Below are positions 17,242 to 25,404 of a DNA stretch of 64,000 nucleotides, in pieces (the first letter of the stretch is position 1; every line of letters starts with the position of its first letter). The stretch is from Hyphomicrobium sp. CS1BSMeth3. GTDB lineage: Bacteria; Pseudomonadota; Alphaproteobacteria; Rhizobiales; Hyphomicrobiaceae. A model generated the notes under the pieces. That model did not search any database, had not been told where the DNA came from, and saw only the letters and a program-made list of their open reading frames with translations. Position numbers and translations under genes: made by a program. The DNA is taken from contig NZ_FPEI01000006.1 of NCBI RefSeq assembly GCF_900117415.1, forward strand, positions 868,001-932,000, written 5' to 3'.

Positions 17242-17889
17242 ATGAGCCGAGCAGGGATCGGAGAGATTGTGGGCGTCGTGCTGGCGGGCGGCCGCTCGCA
17301 GCGCATGGGCGGGCGCGAGAAGGCGCTCGCCGATCTCGCGGGCCGGCCCATGCTCGCGCATATTCTCGCGCGGTTCGCCCCGCAGGTCAGCCGCCTGGCG
17401 ATCAACGCGAATGGGGATCCAGCGCGCTTTGCGGCGTTCGGCCTGCCCGTGATCGCGGATCAGATACCCGACTTTCCAGGGCCGCTCGCCGGCGTTCTGG
17501 CCGGCCTGCGCTGGGCCTCCGGGTGCGCCGCAACCCACATGGCAACCGTTTCCAGTGATGCACCGTTCATACCCTTGGATCTGGTGTCGCGGCTGGCCCG
17601 GGCTTCGGCCGAGGCCGGCGGCGCGGTGGCGCGGTCGGCCGGCAGGGTGCATCCCGTGGTCGCACTGTGGCCCGTGGGCATCGCCGATCGGCTCGAGCAG
17701 GCGCTCGCGACGGGTGAGCGGCGGGTTCATCGTTGGGTCGAGACCGAGGGCATGACAACGGTCGATTTCACGCCGTTCGAGATCGATGGTCGCACGGTCG
17801 ATCCGTTCTTGAATGTGAATACGCCGGAGGAGCTCGCCGAGGCGGAAACGCTGATGCAACTCTTCGAGCGTCAAAGGGAACGCGCATGA
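17242..17889 (+). CDS. mobA: Molybdenum cofactor guanylyltransferase
   Basis: MobA attaches GMP to molybdopterin to make the guanine dinucleotide form of the molybdenum cofactor. The N-terminal nucleotide-binding signature GVVLAGGRSQRMGGREKALADL is complete. DFPGPLAGVLAGL, SSDAPFIP (metal and nucleotide contact) and the C-terminal FLNVNTPEEL follow in the normal order, and 215 residues is the usual length. The stop overlaps the ATG of the next gene by four bases, so that gene is translationally coupled. A sulfite-oxidase-type molybdoenzyme lies at 56.5 kb, but that family normally uses the cofactor without the guanine nucleotide. Confidence 0.93.
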   Translation: MSRAGIGEIVGVVLAGGRSQRMGGREKALADLAGRPMLAHILARFAPQVSRLAINANGDPARFAAFGLPVIADQIPDFPGPLAGVLAGLRWASGCAATHMATVSSDAPFIPLDLVSRLARASAEAGGAVARSAGRVHPVVALWPVGIADRLEQALATGERRVHRWVETEGMTTVDFTPFEIDGRTVDPFLNVNTPEELAEAETLMQLFERQRERA

Positions 17890-18806
17890 GGGCAGGCCAG
17901 GACGACCAGTTGACGTGGCTCCAGCAGTACGTGGGCGCCCTTGCGGCCATCGTGCTGGCGTTCGCGCTCTGCGAGACCGCGCTGGCCCAGGCGACCCGGG
18001 TCAAGCCGCCGGTCCCGACAGGCGTCGATCCGGGCGGCATCGCGATCGCGCTGATTGCGACCGGCATCGACTACACCCATCCCGAGATCAAGGACCGCCT
18101 CGCGCGCGACGGCGAGGGCGAGGTCATCGGCTACGACCTCATCGACAACGACAATCGCCCTTATGCGGCAACCTCGCTCCCTGAGAACCATGATGGCGCG
18201 GTCGATACGCTCCTCGCGCGGCGCATTCTCTCGACCTATCGCCACGCGCGGCTCGTCCCCGTGCGCGTCGACCCGAATGACAAGGTTATGCTGGCGCGCG
18301 CTCTCGCTTTCACGGCGACGACGCCGGCGCGGATCGTCGCCGTCCCGCTCTGGGGCGAAAGCCGCGAGACCTGGGAATTCTTCCAGCAGGCAGCGGACCA
18401 GGTGCCCGATCATCTGCTGATCCTGCCCGCGGGGAATGCCGATGCTGTCGCGCAGGGACGCGCGCAGTTTCCCGCAGCGCTCAATCTCAAGGGCGCGCTC
18501 ATCGTCGCCGCCGTGAACGAGACCACGGAGCGCGGCACGCTCGCGCGGCCGGGTGCCCCGCGCATCGATGCACTCATGCTGGGGCGCGGCGGCTCGTGGT
18601 TTCCCGGCATCGTCCCGACCGCCGCGGATGCGACCGAGGCGGTAGCGCTCGCCGCGGGGCTCGCTGCGTGCACGCAGCACGGCAAGGCGCCGCTCGGCGC
18701 GCAGGAGCTCCGGGAGCAACTGCTGGCCCTCGCCGTGCGCAAGGAAGGGCCGCGCGAGACGCCGGTGCTTGACCCGTTGTGCCTCTATGGTGGCACGCGC
18801 TATTGA
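17886..18806 (+). CDS. Subtilase-fold (S8-like) exported protein with degenerate catalytic triad
   Basis: Residues 15-35 form a signal peptide or membrane anchor (YVGALAAIVLAFALCETALAQ). The rest follows the subtilase pattern: GGIAIALIATGIDYTHPEI, a NHDG motif at 101-104, PAGNAD with the oxyanion Asn at 184, FPAALNLKGALIVAAVN, and PTAADATEAVALAAGLAA where GTSMAAP-HVAG is expected. The catalytic Asp is Ala58, the Ser is Ala (near 246), and only a candidate His (102) remains. It should be exported but is probably not a protease; a binding or scaffold role is inference. The start ATG overlaps the mobA stop (ATGA). An extensin-like gene follows after 39 bases. Confidence 0.72.
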   Translation: MRAGQDDQLTWLQQYVGALAAIVLAFALCETALAQATRVKPPVPTGVDPGGIAIALIATGIDYTHPEIKDRLARDGEGEVIGYDLIDNDNRPYAATSLPENHDGAVDTLLARRILSTYRHARLVPVRVDPNDKVMLARALAFTATTPARIVAVPLWGESRETWEFFQQAADQVPDHLLILPAGNADAVAQGRAQFPAALNLKGALIVAAVNETTERGTLARPGAPRIDALMLGRGGSWFPGIVPTAADATEAVALAAGLAACTQHGKAPLGAQELREQLLALAVRKEGPRETPVLDPLCLYGGTRY

Positions 18807-18845
18807 AGTTCCTCAGGGGATGGTGGTGCGGGGGCACGCGTTAGG

Positions 18846-19604
18846 GTGGACGCCGAGAACAAGTCCGACAAACAGAGCGCGCCATCGCGCGGGCAAGGCC
18901 GACGCGCGCCGCGCGTGCGTGCGATCCTGCTGCTGGTGCTCGTCGCGGCCAGCATTTTCGTCGTCATGCGCCAGGGCCTGCTGCCGGCACGCTGGAGCCC
19001 GCTGCCGGCGCTTGATCTCAGCGTGCCGAATGCCTGGTTCGTCGACTGGCGCATTGCCGAGCTGAAGCGCGATCGGGAGCTGTGCACGCGTGTTCTGCGC
19101 GGCCCGGTCATCTCCGCCTCGCCCGTCCGCGACAACCCGATCAAGGATGGCTGCGGCTGGGAGAATGCCATGCGCATCTCGAGCGCGGGCGGCGCATCAT
19201 TGAGCGTCGGCACGGTCTCGTGCGAGGTAGCGGCGGGCATCGCCATGTGGATGGCGCACGAAGTGCAGCCGCGCGCAGTGGAGATCTTCGGATCGCGCGT
19301 CACGTCCGTGCAGCATATGGGCACGTACGCCTGCCGCAATGTGCTCGGCCGCAAGATGTGGACGGATGTGCGCAGCGAGCACGCGACGGCGAACGCGCTC
19401 GACATCTCGGCTTTCACGCTCGCGAGCGGCCGCCAGATCAGCGTTGTGCGCCACTGGTCGGGATCAGGTGCGGAAGCGCGCTTCCTGCGCGAGATCCATT
19501 CTGCCGCGTGCCGCTACTTCCGCGTTGCGATCGGGCCCGAGTTCAACGCCCTCCACCGCGATCACTTCCACTACGACCGCGGCTTCCTCTCGCGCTGCAA
19601 ATAG
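18846..19604 (+). CDS. Extensin-like C-terminal family protein, membrane-anchored
   Basis: Residues 23-42 (VRAILLLVLVAASIFVVMRQG) form a single N-terminal anchor, so the protein acts in the periplasm. The C-terminal 150 residues match the bacterial extensin-like_C family: HMGTYACRN, RSEHATANALDISAF, AACRYFRVAIGP, and HRDHFHYD near the end. The conserved His, Asp and Cys of SEHATANALD and HRDHFH resemble metal sites of peptidoglycan-acting peptidases, and a cell-wall role is plausible but not proved. Several Cys (CTR, CGW, SCE, ACR) probably form disulfides. The start is GTG at 18846. Confidence 0.88.
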   Translation: MDAENKSDKQSAPSRGQGRRAPRVRAILLLVLVAASIFVVMRQGLLPARWSPLPALDLSVPNAWFVDWRIAELKRDRELCTRVLRGPVISASPVRDNPIKDGCGWENAMRISSAGGASLSVGTVSCEVAAGIAMWMAHEVQPRAVEIFGSRVTSVQHMGTYACRNVLGRKMWTDVRSEHATANALDISAFTLASGRQISVVRHWSGSGAEARFLREIHSAACRYFRVAIGPEFNALHRDHFHYDRGFLSRCK

Positions 19605-19610
19605 CTCTTG

Positions 19611-19738
19611 TCCCCTCTCCCCGCCCTTGCGGGGAGGGGGTTAGGGTGAGGGGCGGCGGCATACGCTGACGTCGAGCAAGCGTGGCCGCCCCTCACCCCG
19701 ACCCTCTCCCCATTGAAGACAATGGAGAGAGGGGGAAG
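19611..19738. repeat. Palindromic intergenic repeat, family B, copy 1
   Basis: Two outer hairpins (CCCTCTCCCCGC...GCGGGGAGGGG and CTCTCCCCATTG...CAATGGAGAGAG) flank an inner inverted pair TTAGGGTGAGGGGCGG and CCGCCCCTCACCCCGA around GACGTCGAGCAAG. A second full copy is at 45892-46017 and a single hairpin at 41957-41997. This copy lies between the 3' ends of two convergent genes, where it could serve both as a transcription barrier. Confidence 0.85.
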
Positions 19739-19753
19739 AGGCGTTCGTGAAGC

Positions 19754-22093
19754 CTATCGCTTCAAATCCGAGACGAGCCGCACCGGCGTCGGCTCGCCGA
19801 GGCGGGCGCGATACATCTGGATGTTCGAGAGCACCTTCTTGACGTAATCGCGCGTCTCCTCGAACGGGATCGTCTCGATCCAGTCGACGGCATCGACCTC
19901 GGGCGTGCGGGGATCGCCGAAGCGGCGCATCCATTGGCGCGCGCGCCCAGGCCCGGCATTGTAGCCGGCGAGCGTCAGCACATAGCTTCCCGAGAACTCC
20001 TGCTTGCGATCGCCGATGTAGGCGCTGGCGATCATCGCATTGTAGCTCGTGTCCGTGACGAGCCGCGGGATGTCGCACTTGATCTTGTGATCGCGGCAGA
20101 TGTGGCGTGCCGTGATCGGCATGACCTGCAGGAGGCCGCGCGCGCCGGCGTGCGAGATGATCTCGGGATTGAACTCGCTTTCCTGCCGCGCAATGGCGAG
20201 CAGCAGCGCACGCTCCGGCGATTGGCGCAGCGGCTTGTACTCGGGGAAGGGGTGCACCGGATAGGAATAAGCGATGAGGTTCATGCCGCGCGCGACGCCG
20301 GTCTTGCCGACGCGCAGCGCCATCTGATGGTCGCCGAGCGCGTTTGCGAGATGCGCGAGCATGGCGATCTCGGCCTCGCTCTTGAGGCTCGTGCGCAGGT
20401 GCGCGACGATGATGCGCGAGATGCCGCGTCCCACATCCGCATAGTGCGCGAGCACGGCCGCGCGCAGCAGAGGATTGGCGTTGAAGCTCTCCGCCACGGT
20501 CGAGGACGGCATGGTCGGCAGCGGAGTGGGCGCTGCCTGTGGACCCGGGTTGAGCTTCTGGTGGGCGAGTGCGCCGTGGAACGTATCGATGCGCTGCGCC
20601 GCCTCCTCGTAGAAGCGCGCCGCCTCCTTCTTCTGGCCGAGGGCCTCATGAGCACGCGCGAGCCAGTAGTTGCCGCGCGCCGCGCTCAGCGGGCCATCGG
20701 CATTCTCGCGCGAGGCTTCGAGGTGCAGGACGGCCGCCTTGGTGTCCTTGAGATGGCGGAGCGCAATCCAGCCGGCGAGGAAGGTCGCATCCTTGATCGG
20801 GTTGACCGTGAGCGGGCCGGGTGCGCGCGCGAGGTCATAGGCCTCCTTGTAGCGCCGTTCGCCGAGATACTCGTAGATCGCCCAGCGCCGGTGCAGCCAC
20901 CAGGAGTCCGGATCGACGAGGGCACTGGCCTCGGAGGGCGCCAGCCGCAGCAAGCGGGCGACTTCCTCTTCCTTGCCCTGGCTGCGCGCGAGCTGAATGC
21001 GCTGGAAGAGCAGGCCCGCATCGGACGCCGGCTCCTTGGCGGATGCGGGAAGGCCCGCCATCAGCTTTGCGGCATTGCCGGCGCGCGCATAGACCGCGAT
21101 GCGCGCCTCGGCCTTCTTGCGTTCGACATCCTGAAGCTTGGGCAGCAGACGGCGCGCAGCCGCCACACGTGGCGTGCGCTGAGCCGCGAAACGTCCCTCG
21201 TCGATCAAAAGCACATCGAGCCGGCGCCTGTGATCGCCAGCCGTGAGAAACCGCTCGAAGCGCGCGAGAAAGCCCGTTTCGGCCGTCGCCGGGATGTCGT
21301 TCTCGCGCCAGGCCTTCACTGCGAGCGCCTTCGCGCGGGTCTCATCGCCGAGCGCGAGGTGCGCCGAGGCGAGCGCGATCGCGCCTGAGCCCGAGAGCGG
21401 CGCATTCGAGCCGAAGAACGACAGGATCTCCTTGGCCGGACCACCCACCGCGACGAGCTGCTGCTCCGAGCGGCGCCTGAGAAGGGCGGCATCAGGCCAG
21501 CCGGGGTTCTCGGCCAGAAATTTCGTGTAGTCGGCCGCCGCGCCAGCTCCCGTGCGGAGCGCATACCACGTGACGAGCGTGCGGATGGCGGGCTCGCTGA
21601 TCTTGGATGCCTGATCGCGCGCCTCCGCCGGGTCATTGCCGTCGACCGCCTTGAGGGCATCCTTGAGGCGCTGGGTATCCGCCGCGGACATCCGACTGTC
21701 GCGCAGCGGCGCGATCAGCTTGTCCATGGCCGCGAAATAATCGGCTTCGGGTGAGCCCGGAAGGGCCGCGCGCACGGCCGTCGGAGGCTTGGCGTGGGGC
21801 GCCGGACCGCCGTCCTCCGTGGTCTCTGTCGCGGGCTGCGCGTCTGCCATCCGGTTTGGACTGGGATCGGGAAGAGGCGGCGCGGACTTCTGCGCCGCTG
21901 CCTTTTGTGCTGCTGCCTTTGCCGGTGCGGCTTTCTTGGCTGCGGTCTTGGTCTTGGTGCTCTGGGCTTCGACGACGCCGGCGCCGAGCGTCAGAGCGAG
22001 AGGTGCCGCCGCGAGGAGGGCCGCAAGCGGGGCGAGGAGCCTCCAAGAGCGCGCCCGTAGGGGGCGTCCAGGTATCGCCCAGGTTGCTGTCAT
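19754..22093 (-). CDS. slt: Soluble lytic murein transglycosylase
   Basis: A periplasmic enzyme that cleaves peptidoglycan glycan strands to 1,6-anhydro products. The first 45 residues contain a signal peptide (LLAPLAALLAAAPLALTLGAG), followed by a Lys/Ala/Pro linker. The long middle part is the alpha-helical superhelical U-domain of Slt70-type enzymes. The C-terminal SLT domain has the catalytic Glu in IARQESEFNP, then GARGLLQVMP, LTLAGYNAGPGRARQW and IPFEETRDYVKKVLSN. I chose ATG at 22093, which has GGGGGA upstream and starts right at the signal peptide; an in-frame ATG at 22141 is the alternative. Confidence 0.93.
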   Translation of the reverse strand: MTATWAIPGRPLRARSWRLLAPLAALLAAAPLALTLGAGVVEAQSTKTKTAAKKAAPAKAAAQKAAAQKSAPPLPDPSPNRMADAQPATETTEDGGPAPHAKPPTAVRAALPGSPEADYFAAMDKLIAPLRDSRMSAADTQRLKDALKAVDGNDPAEARDQASKISEPAIRTLVTWYALRTGAGAAADYTKFLAENPGWPDAALLRRRSEQQLVAVGGPAKEILSFFGSNAPLSGSGAIALASAHLALGDETRAKALAVKAWRENDIPATAETGFLARFERFLTAGDHRRRLDVLLIDEGRFAAQRTPRVAAARRLLPKLQDVERKKAEARIAVYARAGNAAKLMAGLPASAKEPASDAGLLFQRIQLARSQGKEEEVARLLRLAPSEASALVDPDSWWLHRRWAIYEYLGERRYKEAYDLARAPGPLTVNPIKDATFLAGWIALRHLKDTKAAVLHLEASRENADGPLSAARGNYWLARAHEALGQKKEAARFYEEAAQRIDTFHGALAHQKLNPGPQAAPTPLPTMPSSTVAESFNANPLLRAAVLAHYADVGRGISRIIVAHLRTSLKSEAEIAMLAHLANALGDHQMALRVGKTGVARGMNLIAYSYPVHPFPEYKPLRQSPERALLLAIARQESEFNPEIISHAGARGLLQVMPITARHICRDHKIKCDIPRLVTDTSYNAMIASAYIGDRKQEFSGSYVLTLAGYNAGPGRARQWMRRFGDPRTPEVDAVDWIETIPFEETRDYVKKVLSNIQMYRARLGEPTPVRLVSDLKR

Positions 22094-22326
22094 CCCGAGC
22101 GTTCCCCCGGCGTCACTGATCGAATCGTGATTTTTGCGCATCGAACCAGGATAAGGCCAAAACGTGCAGGCTTTCGGGCAAGGGTGAAATGTGACATACA
22201 GAAACCACGTCAGCGTGTGCCGCGCCTAGCCGCCCCGAGGGGCATGGTGGGCGCGGGCCTTGGCTTTTTAGCCTAGTTCCGGCGGCAACGGGGCGTGAAA
22301 CAGCGAGCAACGAGCGGAGGAAAACC

Positions 22327-23220
22327 ATGTTCAAGGGTTCGTTCACAGCGCTGGTCACGCCATTCAAGAACGGCAAAGTCGACGATCAGAGCTTCCAGCG
22401 CTTCGTGGACTGGCAGATCGCGCAGGGCTCGCACGGGCTCGTTCCGGTGGGGACGACGGGCGAGACCCCGACGCTCAGCCACGACGAGCACATGCATGTC
22501 GTCGACCTCTGCATCCGCACGGCACGGAAGCGCGTTCCCGTGATCGCGGGTGCTGGCTCCAACTCGACCGAGGAAGCCATCGAGCTCACGGCCTTTGCCA
22601 AGAAGGCGGGTGCCGACGCGGCCCTGCACTCCACCGGCTACTACAACAAGCCGACGCAGGAGGGGCTCTTCCTCCATTTCAAGGCGATCAGCGACGCCGT
22701 CGACCTGCCCTTCATCGTCTACAACGTGCCGGGGCGCACGGTCGTCGATATCAGCGCGCAGACCATGGCGCGGATCTCGGAGCTCAAGAACTTCGCCGGC
22801 ATCAAGGACGCCACCGCGAACATGGAGCGTCAGTCGCAGCATCGCCTGCTCATTCGCAAGCCGCACGCCGCGCTTTCGGGCGAGGATGCGACCGCGCTCG
22901 GCTACATGGCGCACGGTGGCAATGGCTGCATCTCGGTGACGTCGAACGTCGCGCCGAAGCTCTGCGCCGAGTTCCAGAATGCCTGCCTCGCCGGCAACTT
23001 CCGCCGCGCGCTGGAGATCCAGGACATGCTCATTCCGCTCCATGGCGCGCTGTTCTGCGAGACCAATCCGGCGCCGGTCAAGTACGCGGCCTGGCGCCTC
23101 GGCGTGATCGAGAGCCCGGATTGCCGTCTGCCGATGGCGCCGCTCACGGATGCGAGCAAGAAGACGGTCGATGCCGCGCTCGCGCACGCCGGCCTGCTCG
23201 AGGTGAAAGCCGCCGAGTAG
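22327..23220 (+). CDS. dapA: 4-hydroxy-tetrahydrodipicolinate synthase
   Basis: Condenses pyruvate with aspartate semialdehyde, the first committed step of lysine and diaminopimelate synthesis. The TIM-barrel landmarks are present: GSFTALVTPF, PVGTTGE with the two active-site Thr, YYNKPTQEGL, YNVPGRT with Tyr and Arg, and the Schiff-base Lys in GIKDAT. 297 residues is standard. One oddity: the stretch before YYN reads HSTGYYN where V-x-P-YYN is usual. A strong GGAGG lies upstream of the ATG. The gene is divergent from slt, with 233 bases between the starts. Confidence 0.93.
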   Translation: MFKGSFTALVTPFKNGKVDDQSFQRFVDWQIAQGSHGLVPVGTTGETPTLSHDEHMHVVDLCIRTARKRVPVIAGAGSNSTEEAIELTAFAKKAGADAALHSTGYYNKPTQEGLFLHFKAISDAVDLPFIVYNVPGRTVVDISAQTMARISELKNFAGIKDATANMERQSQHRLLIRKPHAALSGEDATALGYMAHGGNGCISVTSNVAPKLCAEFQNACLAGNFRRALEIQDMLIPLHGALFCETNPAPVKYAAWRLGVIESPDCRLPMAPLTDASKKTVDAALAHAGLLEVKAAE

Positions 23221-23269
23221 GGCGCGCGCCCTGAAAGGGGCCTAGTAATGGACATACTGCCCAATGGAT

Positions 23270-23299
23270 CGGGCTGCCCTATAGTGTGCGGGCAGCCCG
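23270..23299 (+). terminator. Hairpin terminator after dapA
   Basis: A perfect ten-base-pair stem (CGGGCTGCCC and GGGCAGCCCG) with a ten-base loop lies 50 bases after the dapA stop. It is followed by AACTCTTTC, a modest T-rich stretch, so intrinsic termination is likely but not strong. It also isolates smpB from dapA transcription. Confidence 0.6.
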
Positions 23300-23314
23300 A
23301 ACTCTTTCGGGGCG

Positions 23315-23479
23315 AGTGTCCCGATTCCGAAGTTCGCCCTATCTCGATGCTGGTGTGCTGAGCGAACTTCGGAATCAAAGGGACACTAGAATCATACCTT
23401 TGCTAGTGTGATTCAGATCGAGAAATTCGCTCCACGCCTGGCCGCTTGCTATGGCGAATTTCTCGATCATCACACTAGG
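23315..23479. repeat. Double-hairpin element, family C, copy 1 (before smpB)
   Basis: Two long inverted repeats stand side by side. The first has arms at 23315-23336 and 23363-23387 (AGTGTCCC...CCGAAGTTCG and its complement, with a small AAA bulge). The second has arms at 23403-23430 and 23454-23478 (CTAGTGTGAT...AAATTCGC and complement). Every hairpin end carries CTAGTGT/ACACTAG or a close form. Other copies are at 47491-47652 and 51708-51871. The end of this copy is 17 bases from the smpB start. Confidence 0.9.
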
Positions 23480-23496
23480 TACGAGAAGCATGAGCC

Positions 23497-23973
23497 ATGT
23501 CGAAGAAGGATGATGACGACCGCAAGGTGGTCGCCGAGAACCGGCGCGCCCGCTTCGAGTATTTCATCGAGGACACGTTCGAGGCGGGCATCTCGCTCAC
23601 CGGGACCGAGGTGAAGTCGCTCCGGCGCGGCCAAGCCAACATCACCGAGAGTTACGCTGCAGCCGAGGACGGCGGCCTCGTGCTCGTCAACGCCCATATC
23701 CCCGAGTACCAGATGGCTGGGAATTTCTTCCAGCACGCCCCGCGGCGGCCGCGCCAGCTCCTCCTCCATCGCCGCGAGATCGACAAGCTCTCGCAGGCCG
23801 TGCAGCGCGAGGGTATGACGCTCATTCCGCTCGAGATCTACTTCAATGCGCGCGGACGGGCGAAGCTCAAGCTCGGCCTCGCCAAGGGCAAGAAGGTCCA
23901 CGACAAGCGCGAGACATCGGCCAAGCGCGACTGGCAGCGCCAGAAGGCACGCCTCATGCGAGAAAAGGGCTGA
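23497..23973 (+). CDS. smpB: SsrA-binding protein SmpB
   Basis: SmpB binds tmRNA and delivers it to stalled ribosomes for trans-translation. The family core is clear: [33 protein letters not shown], then [16 protein letters not shown] and the basic C-terminal tail [24 protein letters not shown] that enters the ribosomal decoding channel. 158 residues is normal. The ATG at 23497 lies 18 bases beyond the double-hairpin element, and a second ATG at 23490 is out of frame. The stop overlaps the next start by one base (TGATG). Confidence 0.95.
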   Translation: MSKKDDDDRKVVAENRRARFEYFIEDTFEAGISLTGTEVKSLRRGQANITESYAAAEDGGLVLVNAHIPEYQMAGNFFQHAPRRPRQLLLHRREIDKLSQAVQREGMTLIPLEIYFNARGRAKLKLGLAKGKKVHDKRETSAKRDWQRQKARLMREKG

Positions 23974-24764
23974 TGGCGGGGGCAGGCAATACGGTAGCTG
24001 CGGCGGCGGTCTTGTCCGAGCGCGAGCGATTGCTCGCCATCGAAGGGGCGGCCGTGCGGGCATGGCCCGCTGGCGAGACGCGCGATGTGGACGGTTGGCT
24101 ATGGCGTTACTCGGGCGGCGGCTCGCAGCGCGCGAACTCCGTCTCGGCGCTCCACTATCGCGGCAGCGATGTCGAGCGCACGATCGACGAGATCGAGCGC
24201 CTCTATGGCGAGCGTGGCGCGCCGGTGCGCTTCCAGGTCGGCTTTCCGCTTTCCGAGCCTGAGGATCTGGATGCCCGGCTGGCCGCGCGCGGCTATGTGA
24301 TCCATGACCCCGTGAGCACGCTCGTCAAACCCATCGAGCCCGTGACCATGCCGGCGGATGTGGCGCTGACCGAGAGGCCTTCGGAGGCTTGGCTGAAGGT
24401 CTATTTGAGCAACATCTCGCCGGATCGGCGGCCGTTCGCCGAGGCAATCCTCGCGCGCGTGCCGGCGCCGTGCGTCTTTGCCGAAGCCCGGCGCCAGGGC
24501 GAGGCGATCGCGACGGCACTCGGCGTGCTTCATGAGAGTGCGGTGATTGCCGAGTGCGTCGGCACATCGGGTGCGGCGCGTCGCCAGGGTGCGGCGTCGG
24601 CCGTCATGTGCGCGCTCGAAGCCTGGGGCCGATCACAAGGTGCGCGCACGATCGGGCTGCAGGCCGTGACGACGAATTTGCCCGCGCAAGGGCTCTATGC
24701 GGCGCTCGGCTACACGGCAGCGGGCACCTATCACTATCGTTTTCTCGAGAAGGGCGCGCGATGA
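23973..24764 (+). CDS. GNAT-family N-acetyltransferase (263 aa)
   Basis: The C-terminal half is a GNAT acetyltransferase domain: RRQGAASAVMCALEAWGRSQGA is the acetyl-CoA pyrophosphate-binding motif, followed by LQAVTTNLPAQGLYAALGY, the terminal signature. The N-terminal half (residues 1-120), with DGWLWRYSGGGSQRANSV, is a divergent first GNAT-like domain, so the protein is a tandem type. The substrate is unknown. The start overlaps the smpB stop and the stop overlaps the next start (ATGA), so smpB, this gene and the following one form a coupled operon. Confidence 0.85.
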   Translation: MAGAGNTVAAAAVLSERERLLAIEGAAVRAWPAGETRDVDGWLWRYSGGGSQRANSVSALHYRGSDVERTIDEIERLYGERGAPVRFQVGFPLSEPEDLDARLAARGYVIHDPVSTLVKPIEPVTMPADVALTERPSEAWLKVYLSNISPDRRPFAEAILARVPAPCVFAEARRQGEAIATALGVLHESAVIAECVGTSGAARRQGAASAVMCALEAWGRSQGARTIGLQAVTTNLPAQGLYAALGYTAAGTYHYRFLEKGAR

Positions 24765-25318
24765 CATGGCCGTTTCCAGCGCCCAAGGATGATGGTGCCG
24801 CGCGCCATCTCGTGCGCGGCCTTGCCATGCCGGACATTGCGCTGCCGACGACAGGCGCGCGCGAGGTGAACTTCAGCAGCCTCGATGGCTGGACGATCCT
24901 CTTCATCTATCCCTGGACGGGGCAGCCCGGAGGCGAGAACCCGCCGAATTGGGATGACATTCCGGGCGCGCACGGCTCGACGCCGGAGGCAGAGGGCTTC
25001 CGCAATCTTTACCGCGCTTTCGAGCAATCGCAGGCGCGCGTGTACGGTCTCTCGGCACAGACGACGGACTGGCAGCAGGAGCTTGCCGAGCGGCTCGGTC
25101 TGCCTTTCGAGATCGTGAGCGACGCAGAAGGGCGCCTGCGGCAAGCTCTGAAGCTGCCGACCTTCGAGACCGGTGAGGTCGTCTATCTCGCGCGCCTGAC
25201 GTTGGCGATCCACGAGGGCCGGATCGTGCGCACGTTCTATCCCGTGCATCCGCCGGATGCGCACCCCCGGGAAGTCCTCGCCTGGTTCAACGAGCTGGTG
25301 AGCCGCAAAGGTCGCTAA
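24761..25318 (+). CDS. Peroxiredoxin-like (AhpC/TSA fold) protein without cysteines
   Basis: The fold pattern is that of AhpC/TSA proteins: ILFIYPWTGQPGGENPPNWDDIPGAHGSTPE where the peroxidatic loop lies, VYGLSAQTTDWQQELAERL, LPFEIVSDAEG and RIVRTFYPVHPP. No cysteine occurs anywhere in the 185 residues, so it cannot be a classical thiol peroxidase. A related cysteine-free branch with the WDDIPGAHGST loop is familiar in proteobacteria, with function unknown. ATG at 24761 overlaps the GNAT stop; the longer frame from 24554 is a shadow of the GNAT gene. Confidence 0.82.
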   Translation: MTWPFPAPKDDGAARHLVRGLAMPDIALPTTGAREVNFSSLDGWTILFIYPWTGQPGGENPPNWDDIPGAHGSTPEAEGFRNLYRAFEQSQARVYGLSAQTTDWQQELAERLGLPFEIVSDAEGRLRQALKLPTFETGEVVYLARLTLAIHEGRIVRTFYPVHPPDAHPREVLAWFNELVSRKGR

Positions 25319-25404
25319 CGCCCCGCCTCAACGGACCCCGAAAACAGAAACGGCGCCGAACCGCTCTGGGTCGACGCCGCTTCGATGTCTTGTGCGAGCC
25401 GGGC

